In this document: positions 1 to 5,910 of the stretch, in pieces
How the letters are laid out: the number at the start of each line of letters is the position of its first letter
How positions within the stretch are numbered: the first letter of the stretch is position 1
Position numbers and translations under genes: made by a program
Assembly (NCBI GenBank): GCA_007128495.1
Contig: SKXH01000137.1
Span: forward strand, 1-6,030
Direction of reading: 5' to 3'
DNA length: 6,030 bases
Source: Bacteroidota bacterium
Lineage (GTDB): Bacteria; Bacteroidota; Ignavibacteria; T3Sed10-11
The notes under the pieces: generated by a model
The model's input: only the letters and a program-made list of their open reading frames with translations
Databases searched by the model: none
Told to the model about the DNA's origin: nothing

Positions 1-360
1 AACCCCGCGGCTGTAATTATACGCATAATCCTGAAGTTTGCATTCACCCGCTTCATCGCAAATCGGGCAATCGAGCGGGTGGTTTATCAGCAAAAATTCC
101 ATCACCGCTTCACGTGCCGTCTTTACCCGCTCGTTCATTGTATTGATGACCATACCGTCAGTAATTTTGGTCATACAGGAAATGACAAGTTTGGGCATCT
201 TTTCAACTTCGACCAGGCACATTCTGCAGTTTCCTGAAACCGAAAGTTTCGGATGCCAGCAAAAATAAGGTATCTCAATACCCAGCCCGACAGCGGCCTG
301 AAGTATTGTCTGATTTTCGTCGACTTGATATTCTTTTTCGTTGAACGTTATGGTTGCCAT
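1..360 (-). CDS. nuoG: NADH-quinone oxidoreductase subunit G, N-terminal part (NuoG-like, truncated by window edge)
   Basis: This is the first 120 residues of a NuoG-type iron-sulfur subunit, read from the ATG at 360-358 and running off the left edge. In complex I this subunit lies in the peripheral arm and passes electrons from the NADH-oxidising module towards quinone. Residues 1-75 form a [2Fe-2S] ferredoxin-like domain with ligands C34, C45, C48 and C62 (pattern C-x10-C-x2-C-x13-C). Residues 94-107 form the His-Cys3 [4Fe-4S] box, with ligands H94, C98, C101 and C107 in HPLDCPICDEAGEC. The molybdopterin-like domain would lie outside the window. The same N-terminal modules occur in [FeFe]-hydrogenase and formate dehydrogenase catalytic subunits, so the exact enzyme is inferred, though the wording of both motifs is most like NuoG. 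There is no SD-like purine run before the ATG. The gene follows ald on the same strand after 156 bp and is not directly preceded by nuoF. Confidence 0.85.
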   Translation of the reverse strand, partial: MATITFNEKEYQVDENQTILQAAVGLGIEIPYFCWHPKLSVSGNCRMCLVEVEKMPKLVISCMTKITDGMVINTMNERVKTAREAVMEFLLINHPLDCPICDEAGECKLQDYAYNYSRGV

Positions 361-400
361 GAATATATAACTATTATTGTATTCGGTGATATACTCAATT

Positions 401-428
401 AATTTACACAGCCGGCAGTATTCTTCAA
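401..428 (-). promoter_or_regulatory. candidate promoter for the nuoG-like gene
   Basis: On the minus strand, TTGAAG (428-423) and TAAATT (406-401) are separated by 16 bp. They would give a start near 394 and a leader of roughly 35 nt before the ATG at 360. The match to sigma-70 consensus is partial and the region is AT-rich, so this is only a candidate. Its -35 box lies two bases from the inverted repeat at 431-492. Confidence 0.25.
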
Positions 429-430
429 CA

Positions 431-492
431 GGTAATCGTTATCGGTTAATAGTATACTCCATACAGATCATAACATCCGATAACGATTTACC
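431..492. repeat. large imperfect inverted repeat between ald and nuoG
   Basis: The arms are GGTAATCGTTATCGG (431-445) and its reverse complement with one extra T (477-492). They give 15 base pairs with a single bulge around a 31-nt loop. The loop contains the 8-bp palindrome AGTATACT (451-458). A second possible pairing joins TCGGTTAAT (442-450) to ATTAACCGA (500-508). It shares bases 442-445 with the first stem, so both cannot form together. No U-tract follows on either strand, so an intrinsic terminator is unlikely. Possible roles are an operator upstream of nuoG, an mRNA-processing or stability structure between ald and nuoG, or a short dispersed repeat. Confidence 0.7.
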
Positions 493-516
493 ATTAACAA
501 TTAACCGACCACTATA

Positions 517-1653
517 CTAATTTGCTGTGACCTTCGGTTTTCCTAGCAAATCATCGGGTGGATAATAATCCATATCGAATGCCTCTGCAACGCCTTTATA
601 TGTTACCTTGCCGTCGAGTACATTCAATCCCCATTTAATTTCATCGTTATATCGAATTGCATCCTCGTACCCGCGATTTGCAATTTCGAGCGCGTATGGT
701 AGGGTAGCATTGGTAAGCGCAACCGTGGACGTAACCGGAACTGCGCCCGGCATATTTGCCACACAATAATGAACGACACCATCGATGACATACGTCGGAT
801 TATCGTGAGTTGTCGGTTTGCAGGTTTCAATACAACCGCCTTGATCAACGCTTATATCAACCACAACCGAACCGTCTTTCATATCCTTCAACATTTCACG
901 TGTAATAAGATTCGGTGCTTTTGCTCCGGGAATTAAAACTGCTCCGACAATAAGATCGGCTCGTAACGTTGCTTTCTTAATCGTGTACGGATTTGACATC
1001 ATAGTTGTTATATTTTTCGGCATGACATCATCGAGATACCGGAGACGATAGAGATTCGTATCGAGGATGGTAACCCGTGCGCCGAATCCGGATGCAATTT
1101 TTGCTGCATTTGTGCCCACAACTCCGCCTCCGATAACTATAACATCTGCGGGATCCGTACCCGGCACGCCGCCGAGCAATACGCCGCGGCCACCGTGCGT
1201 TCGTTCGAGAAACTTCGCTCCCTCCTGTGGAGCCATACGCCCTGCAACTTCACTCATCGGGATTAGGAGCGGCAGTGAACCGTCCGGCTTCTGAACTGTT
1301 TCGTATGCTATTCCGACGCATCGTGAGTTCACCATTGCTTCGGTAAGCTCCCGGCTCGCTGCGAAATGGAAAAATGTGAAAACAATTTGACCTTCACGCA
1401 CGAGCTTGTACTCAGGCCCGATCGGTTCTTTCACCTTCATTATCATATCTGCATGCGCGTAGACTTCATCCGGTGTCTGCACAATTTCAGTACCTGCCTC
1501 GATATATTGTTGGTCATCGAATCCACTCCCCACACCCGCCTGCGTTTCGATGAGCACTTTGTGTCCTTGATCGATAAATTGTTGTGCACCGGCGGGAACT
1601 AAAGCGACCCGGTTTTCCTGACTTTTAATTTCTTTAGGAATGCCAATAATCAT
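517..1653 (-). CDS. ald: alanine dehydrogenase
   Basis: This cytoplasmic enzyme catalyses the NAD-dependent, reversible oxidative deamination of L-alanine to pyruvate and ammonium. The 378-residue product is close to the usual length of about 370. Family active-site residues sit at the expected numbers: R15 and K75 (substrate binding), H96 (catalytic, in FFHFAA) and D270 (catalytic, in VVDISVDQGG). The Rossmann glycine motif IGGGVVG is at 174-180, with D198 at the end of the second strand suggesting preference for NAD over NADP. The MPGAVP signature is at 301-306. The start at 1653 is chosen because the protein then begins MIIGIPKEI, as in the family, and AGGAG lies 10 nt upstream. An upstream in-frame ATG at 1683 would add ten atypical residues and place the SD inside the coding region. 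The gene begins 57 bp after the M16 peptidase stop on the same strand, so co-transcription is possible. Confidence 0.96.
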   Translation of the reverse strand: MIIGIPKEIKSQENRVALVPAGAQQFIDQGHKVLIETQAGVGSGFDDQQYIEAGTEIVQTPDEVYAHADMIMKVKEPIGPEYKLVREGQIVFTFFHFAASRELTEAMVNSRCVGIAYETVQKPDGSLPLLIPMSEVAGRMAPQEGAKFLERTHGGRGVLLGGVPGTDPADVIVIGGGVVGTNAAKIASGFGARVTILDTNLYRLRYLDDVMPKNITTMMSNPYTIKKATLRADLIVGAVLIPGAKAPNLITREMLKDMKDGSVVVDISVDQGGCIETCKPTTHDNPTYVIDGVVHYCVANMPGAVPVTSTVALTNATLPYALEIANRGYEDAIRYNDEIKWGLNVLDGKVTYKGVAEAFDMDYYPPDDLLGKPKVTAN

Positions 1654-1660
1654 AAGAATC

Positions 1661-1668
1661 TTTCTCCT
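1661..1668 (-). promoter_or_regulatory. Shine-Dalgarno site of ald
   Basis: AGGAGAAA on the minus strand lies 10 nt (counted from AGGAG) before the ATG at 1653. It decides between the two in-frame starts of ald, and it is the only strong SD site before a gene in this window. Confidence 0.8.
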
Positions 1669-1710
1669 GTCCCACCCGATCATATCGGTAACGGGACGTT
1701 TTGTTTTTGT

Positions 1711-2985
1711 TTACATGGAAGGTTTAAAGACTACGGTTGAAAACTTGTTTGTATTGAGAACTTCCTGGGCGACCCGTTGAATATCATCGGTCGATACTTC
1801 GTCGATCTTCTGGAGCATAGTATCAAGCGAGGTGTACCGCTTAAAATACAGTTCACCTGCACCGATGCGCATCATCCGGCTCGACATATTTTCAAGGCCG
1901 AGCATCAGGTTACCTTTAATTTGAGATACCGTTCTGTTCATTTCAGCCCGGGGGATGGGTTTGTTTTGCAACTTCTCAAATTCATTGTTTATTAATTTCA
2001 TTGCTTTATTTACTTTTTCAGTGTCGGTGCCGACGTAGATGCCGAACATACCGGTATCTTTGAGCAAATTAACGAATGAAAACGTTGTGTATGCAAGGCC
2101 GTGCTTTTCGCGAATAACCTGATTTAGTCTGGAGCTCATCCCCTCACCGAGCAATGCATTTAAAATGAGCAGCGGATACCGGTTTTTACTATGGACACCG
2201 AATGTTTTAATTCCCATACAAACATATGCTTGCTGCACCGGCTTTTTAATTTCGACATATCGGCTACGTTTTCTCGGCAAGCGGAATTTTCCGTTCTCAT
2301 AGGGGGAGCGCTTTAGTGACCCTATATATTTTTCAGCAGAAGCAACCAGTTCATCGTGATCAACATTCCCGGCAGCGGCAAGGACCATTCGATCGGGAGT
2401 GTAATTGTGATTAAGATGATCAAATAGATCATTACGATCTATAGTTTGTATGCTTTCCGAATTCCCGATAATCGGCTCACCCAGCGGATGCGGATGATAC
2501 ATCACTTTATCAAGGTAATCGTGGATAACATCATCCGGATCGTCTTCGATTTGTTTCAGCTCCTCGAGTACTACATTTTTTTCCTTGGTTATTTCTTTCG
2601 GATTGAACGTCGGCTCTTTGACAAGATCGGTGATAACATCAACAGCTTTATCCAGGTGTTCGTCCAGTACCCGTGCAAAAAAGCACGTATGCTCTTTTGT
2701 CGTAAACGCGTTGATATATCCGCCGATCGATTCGATGCTCTGTGCAATTTGACGCATATTGCGACGCCGTGTTCCCTTAAAGACCATATGTTCAAGGAAA
2801 TGGGATATTCCGTTCTTCCCGATATTCTCATTCCGCGATCCGACATCGATCCATAAGCCGACAGAAACCGACCGCACGGTCGGGATATACTCACTGACAA
2901 CTCGAATACCATTTTCTAAAATAGATTTACGGAAATGTGTCTCGACTGAAGTAGTATCTTGATGTGCTCCTTGGCGAACTGTCAT
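1711..2985 (-). CDS. M16 family zinc peptidase (mitochondrial processing peptidase-like)
   Basis: This is a 424-residue single-unit peptidase of the M16 (inverzincin) family, related to mitochondrial processing peptidase beta and bacterial YmxG-type proteins. The inverted zinc motif HFLEH is at 62-66: H62 and H66 bind zinc and E65 is the general base. The third ligand is E142 in VVLEELKQIEDDP, 76 residues after H66, as expected. The C-terminal half carries the family's conserved GMSSRLNQVIREKHGLAY block (282-299), including the R292/Y299 pair that matches the substrate-binding R/Y pair. All catalytic residues are present, so this is the active subunit type rather than the inactive partner. 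No signal peptide or membrane segment is seen, so the protein is probably cytoplasmic; the natural substrate cannot be told from sequence. The first ATG is used. The SD-like AAGGAG inside codons 5-7 has no in-frame start codon after it. Residues 1-17 extend beyond the usual family start. Confidence 0.93.
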   Translation of the reverse strand: MTVRQGAHQDTTSVETHFRKSILENGIRVVSEYIPTVRSVSVGLWIDVGSRNENIGKNGISHFLEHMVFKGTRRRNMRQIAQSIESIGGYINAFTTKEHTCFFARVLDEHLDKAVDVITDLVKEPTFNPKEITKEKNVVLEELKQIEDDPDDVIHDYLDKVMYHPHPLGEPIIGNSESIQTIDRNDLFDHLNHNYTPDRMVLAAAGNVDHDELVASAEKYIGSLKRSPYENGKFRLPRKRSRYVEIKKPVQQAYVCMGIKTFGVHSKNRYPLLILNALLGEGMSSRLNQVIREKHGLAYTTFSFVNLLKDTGMFGIYVGTDTEKVNKAMKLINNEFEKLQNKPIPRAEMNRTVSQIKGNLMLGLENMSSRMMRIGAGELYFKRYTSLDTMLQKIDEVSTDDIQRVAQEVLNTNKFSTVVFKPSM

Positions 2986-3034
2986 ACGTATTGATACAAA
3001 ATCATTACATTACCAAATATTACGATTGGAATAT

Positions 3035-3063
3035 AAGATACCATATTTGACGATAATAAGCAA
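3035..3063 (-). promoter_or_regulatory. candidate promoter for the M16 peptidase gene
   Basis: On the minus strand, TTGCTT (3063-3058) and TATCTT (3040-3035) are separated by 17 bp. Transcription would start near 3028, about 40 nt before the ATG at 2985. The -10 hexamer and the spacing are identical to the candidate udk promoter, which supports both. If it is real, the peptidase gene can be transcribed independently of udk, whose stop codon lies at 3105-3103. Confidence 0.4.
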
Positions 3064-3102
3064 GAAAGAAGTTATGCGTTTAAGCTCTTGTAATTATGTT
3101 AC

Positions 3103-3735
3103 CTACGTTTTAACTGATTGGGCAAGATACAACGATCTGATCTTCGAGACCACCATATCGATCGCGACATTGTTTTCACCGCCCTTGGGAATAATTATAT
3201 CCGCCCACCGTTTCGACGGTTCTACAAATTCCAGATGCATGGGCTTCACCGTACCGATATACTGCCGTATTACGGAATCGAGCGATCTCCCCCGTTCGAC
3301 AATATCCCGTTTTAAACGGCGGAGCAGCCGCTCATCGTCATCCGTATCGACATATATCTTTATATCCATCAAATCACGAAGCTCCTTCTCGACAAAGATT
3401 AAAATTCCCTCGATAATTAAAAAATCACGGGGCGGAATAATTCGCCGATCCTTCATACGGGAATGGGTTGTGAAATTGTATATCGGCTGTTCGATAGTCT
3501 CATTGTTTTTAAATTGGCGAATATGCTCTACAAGCAGGGAGGTTTCCAATGAGTCTGGATGGTCGAAGTTTATCGACGACGGGTCTGCGCCGTCATAGTG
3601 CGATATATCCCGGTAGTATGAATCGTGCTGTATAACGGCGATTTTTTCCTGATCAAGACTTTCAATGATCTTATTGGTTACGGTTGTCTTGCCGGAGCCG
3701 GACCCGCCGGCTATTCCAATAATCAATGGCATCAT
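3103..3735 (-). CDS. udk: uridine kinase
   Basis: This cytoplasmic enzyme of pyrimidine salvage phosphorylates uridine or cytidine to UMP or CMP with ATP or GTP. The 210 residues match the usual length of about 205-215. The P-loop GGSGSGKTT is at 10-18. The QHDSYYRD segment (36-43) contains the conserved Asp (D38). NFDHPDS is at 56-62. The nucleoside-contacting PIYNFTTHSR block is at 84-93, and the Walker B-like strand FLIIEGILIF is at 105-114. The arginine-rich lid segment RRLKRDIVERGRS is at 139-151. Two adjacent ATG codons open the frame (3735 and 3732); either could be used, and no SD site precedes them. The gene is the first of the minus-strand series and is divergent from the glycosyltransferase gene across 72 bp. 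Every key residue appears intact. Confidence 0.95.
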   Translation of the reverse strand: MMPLIIGIAGGSGSGKTTVTNKIIESLDQEKIAVIQHDSYYRDISHYDGADPSSINFDHPDSLETSLLVEHIRQFKNNETIEQPIYNFTTHSRMKDRRIIPPRDFLIIEGILIFVEKELRDLMDIKIYVDTDDDERLLRRLKRDIVERGRSLDSVIRQYIGTVKPMHLEFVEPSKRWADIIIPKGGENNVAIDMVVSKIRSLYLAQSVKT

Positions 3736-3765
3736 AAATCTAACGATATAGTTAATAAATTACTC

Positions 3766-3796
3766 TTTACATTAAAGATACTTGTTTCTCTATAAC
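3766..3796 (+). promoter_or_regulatory. candidate promoter for the glycosyltransferase gene
   Basis: TTTACA (3766-3771) and TATAAC (3791-3796) are separated by 19 bp, longer than ideal. The start would fall near 3803. That makes the message almost leaderless if translation begins at the TTG at 3808, or leaves a leader of about 59 nt if it begins at the ATG at 3862. The -10 box lies inside the spacer of the opposing udk promoter, so the two polymerases would compete. Confidence 0.25.
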
Positions 3797-3803
3797 GAAT
3801 CAA
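3775..3803 (-). promoter_or_regulatory. candidate promoter for udk
   Basis: On the minus strand, TTGATT (3803-3798) and TATCTT (3780-3775) are separated by 17 bp. The predicted start is near 3768, giving a leader of about 33 nt before the ATG at 3735. It overlaps the candidate promoter of the divergent glycosyltransferase gene. Confidence 0.45.
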
Positions 3804-3807
3804 TAAA

Positions 3808-4959
3808 TTGTTGAATACCAGCGATGAATTTCTTATACTATTAATAATTTTTTGCATATCTATGATTACAGCTTTTCTCTTTGCAATAACAGTACTCTAC
3901 GCCGTGCAATTCCTGGCTCTCTTGTTCGGAATCAGGCGGCCTCCGGCAGAACCACTCTCAAGGGATACTCCGAAAATCTCCGTGCTTGTCGCCGCACGGA
4001 ATGAAGAAGACACGATTGAAGACTGTATCACGTCATTATTAAATAATGATTACCCCGAACATCTTACTGAAATAGTTCTCATCAACGATTCCTCAACGGA
4101 TAACACAGGCGAGATAATGTGCCGGTATACCCGGCAATATTCCAATATAGTGTATGTACCGGTCGAAATGGAGTCGCTTAACCTGCGCGGCAAAGCAAAT
4201 GCACTCGCCGAGGGGATTAAAAAATCATCGGGTGAGATATATCTATTTACCGATGCCGATTGCCGGGTGCCGCGTCGATGGATCAGCACACAAGTATCAT
4301 ATTTCGATAAAGATACCGGAATCGTAGGAGGTTTCACCCGGCTGCGCTCGTGGAGCTGGTTCACCGGCATGCAAGCGCTCGACTGGTTTTTTCTCTACAC
4401 GGTCGCCGCAGCCGTAGCGGGGTTTAATAAACCGCTGACGGCTGTCGGCAACAATCTCTGTGTACGGAAAGAAGCGTATGACGATACCGGCGGATATGAG
4501 CAATTACCATTCAGCGTGACGGAGGATTATATACTTGTTAATGCTGTAAAAAAAACAGGTAAATGGAAAATACGATTTCCGATGGATCCTGATACATTAA
4601 TTGAAAGTAATCCCTGTCCGGATATGAAGGCACTCTATCGCCAGAAACACCGGTGGGCTACCGGCGGAGGTGACATGGAGCCCGCTGCATTTTTATTCTT
4701 TGCCCCGGTTTTTATAGTGCATGCACTCATTGTCCTGTTTCCCGTGATCGGGGCTATCCCGGCAGTCATCACACTTCTTATAAAAACCGGAATCGATTGC
4801 ATCCTGCTTTTTAAAGCACTTAAAACCTTTAAGGCAGTCGGTTTGTACCGGTATATATTGCTTTTCGAAATATTGTACATTTCCTACGTGTTACTCCTGC
4901 CGTTTCAAATATTGTTCAGTAAAAAAGTGACGTGGAAAGACAGAAGTTATGAGAAATAA
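3808..4959 (+). CDS. membrane-bound family 2 glycosyltransferase (GT2, processive-type motifs)
   Basis: This is a GT-A fold glycosyltransferase of 383 residues that would transfer a sugar from a nucleotide-sugar donor at the inner membrane, with its active site in the cytoplasm. A hydrophobic N-terminus (about 8-42) is followed by the catalytic domain. ISVLVAARNEE (57-67) and VLINDSSTDNT (90-100) form the nucleotide-binding part. TDADC (148-152) holds the DxD metal site (D149, D151), and TED (238-240) holds the likely catalytic Asp. QKHRW (279-283) is the QxxRW motif typical of processive or membrane GT2 enzymes. About two to three further membrane segments follow (roughly 293-370). Donor, acceptor and product cannot be assigned. 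The frame opens with two TTG codons (3808, 3811). An upstream stop at 3793 rules out a longer form, and the first ATG is at 3862 (M19), which would remove part of the hydrophobic N-terminus. No SD helps to decide. The 3' end overlaps the next gene by 11 nt. Confidence 0.88.
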   Translation: MLNTSDEFLILLIIFCISMITAFLFAITVLYAVQFLALLFGIRRPPAEPLSRDTPKISVLVAARNEEDTIEDCITSLLNNDYPEHLTEIVLINDSSTDNTGEIMCRYTRQYSNIVYVPVEMESLNLRGKANALAEGIKKSSGEIYLFTDADCRVPRRWISTQVSYFDKDTGIVGGFTRLRSWSWFTGMQALDWFFLYTVAAAVAGFNKPLTAVGNNLCVRKEAYDDTGGYEQLPFSVTEDYILVNAVKKTGKWKIRFPMDPDTLIESNPCPDMKALYRQKHRWATGGGDMEPAAFLFFAPVFIVHALIVLFPVIGAIPAVITLLIKTGIDCILLFKALKTFKAVGLYRYILLFEILYISYVLLLPFQILFSKKVTWKDRSYEK

Positions 4960-5815
4960 ATTCAAACGGCTATTGTTCGTTTCATTCTGTTTGCTCTTGA
5001 TGCATTCACCGTTGCCGGCAGACGATTTGTATGCTGGAGAAAACGGCTGGCAGTGGCTTGAGGGAGGGCTCACATTTCGCCCCGCGCTGGCAAGCGTCTT
5101 TGAACCGCGTGTCGGGTTTATATTTTATGGCGACAGAAACAATATCCGGCTTGATATCGGCAGCGGAATAGATTTCCTGTCTCGAGATTTTCAAGATGGT
5201 ACGCTTTCTATCGGAGCGGAATTTTTAACGTTCACACTACTCGAAAGCTGGGAAAATATGCACTTCCCGGTTATTACAACCGATTATTTTTTTGGAATAA
5301 ACCTGTCATACAACAGGCCCATCCGTAACGGTCTTTTTGCGGGCCGTTTCCGGTTTACCCACATCAGCACCCATTTCGTTGACGGACACTTCGATACCGA
5401 CGAAGGCGTCTGGCGCGATGGGCGTGAGCCCATCATTTACAGCAGGGAGTTTATTGAATTCCTCGCGTCATACCGGCGTAACGGTTCATTTATTCATCGA
5501 TGGTACGCCGGACCACAATTTATTTTCAACATCACGCCCGATCAATTGGGACAATTTGCCTTCCAGGGAGGATATGAACTTTTTTTTCCCATTGAAATTG
5601 AATATATAACTCCTTATGTCGCGTATGATTTGAGATTGGTTGAAATCGGAGGATGGAATGCTAATCATTCAATACAAACAGGATTAAAATTCGGTCACCG
5701 TTTCGGACGGGGTATTGATATATTTCTCTCATATTATAACGGTTTCAGCGTACACGGTCAGTTGTTTGATGAAAAAATAGAATATTGGGGGTTCGGTTTT
5801 AACGTAACCATATGA
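4949..5815 (+). CDS. probable outer-membrane beta-barrel protein, DUF1207-like
   Basis: This is a 288-residue exported protein. Residues 1-24 form a signal peptide: a basic start (MRNKFKR), a hydrophobic core (LLFVSFCLLLM) and a likely cut after PLPA (A24), or after LYA (A29). C14 lies in the hydrophobic core without a lipobox, so a lipoprotein is unlikely. The mature part is rich in alternating, aromatic-laden strands separated by polar turns, and it ends in the strand YWGFGFNVTI, as expected for an outer-membrane barrel, although the last residue is Ile rather than the common Phe. The opening (WQWLEGGLTFRPALASVFEPR), the central FRFTHISTHFVDGHF and the later RRWYAG-like segment resemble the DUF1207 family as I remember it. 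That assignment is from pattern memory, and the family's function is unknown. The ATG overlaps the end of the glycosyltransferase gene by 11 nt, which suggests translational coupling. Only a weak purine stretch precedes it. Confidence 0.8.
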   Translation: MRNKFKRLLFVSFCLLLMHSPLPADDLYAGENGWQWLEGGLTFRPALASVFEPRVGFIFYGDRNNIRLDIGSGIDFLSRDFQDGTLSIGAEFLTFTLLESWENMHFPVITTDYFFGINLSYNRPIRNGLFAGRFRFTHISTHFVDGHFDTDEGVWRDGREPIIYSREFIEFLASYRRNGSFIHRWYAGPQFIFNITPDQLGQFAFQGGYELFFPIEIEYITPYVAYDLRLVEIGGWNANHSIQTGLKFGHRFGRGIDIFLSYYNGFSVHGQLFDEKIEYWGFGFNVTI

Positions 5816-5826
5816 TTAAGAGATAT

Positions 5827-5880
5827 AAAAAACCCGGCACAGACGGTTGTATTTTAACACACCGTCATAGCGCCGGGTTT
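5827..5880. terminator. two-tier hairpin terminator between convergent genes
   Basis: The outer stem pairs AAACCCGGC (5830-5838) with GCCGGGTTT (5872-5880). The inner stem pairs GACGGT (5842-5847) with ACCGTC (5861-5866), extended by TGT/ACA past a bulged C, around a short AT-rich loop. On the minus strand the hairpin runs into six U residues (5832-5827), so it is a good Rho-independent terminator for the regulator gene, whose stop codon is 30 nt upstream. On the plus strand it lies 14 nt after the barrel protein stop, but only the three U residues of the stem follow it. It is therefore probably weaker in that direction. Confidence 0.85.
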
Positions 5881-5910
5881 AAGATATTGACCTACCGCAG
5901 TTAAGCGTAA

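Noticed and set aside
431..492. Inverted repeat as an intrinsic terminator of ald
   Set aside because: The stem is AT-rich with a 31-nt loop, and no U-tract follows on the minus strand.
1654..1683. Ten-residue N-terminal extension of alanine dehydrogenase from the ATG at 1683
   Set aside because: The extension is unlike the family, whose proteins begin with the strand seen at MIIGIPKEI. The only good SD site would lie inside the extended coding region.
2446..2856. 136-residue plus-strand open frame antisense to the M16 peptidase gene
   Set aside because: It is opposite the zinc-motif part of a clear M16 gene and its composition is that of a shadow frame.
2963..2974. SD-like AAGGAG just inside the M16 gene, suggesting a later start
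   Set aside because: No in-frame ATG, GTG or TTG follows at a usable distance, so it cannot serve an alternative start.
3026..3598. 190-residue plus-strand open frame antisense to udk
   Set aside because: It lies almost wholly opposite the well-supported uridine kinase gene, is a Ser/Arg/Ile-rich shadow translation with no recognisable domain, and has no SD site.
5048..5061. Sigma-54-like TGGCAG...TTGA sequence on the plus strand
   Set aside because: It lacks the invariant GC of the -12 element and lies inside the barrel protein coding sequence, far from any gene start.
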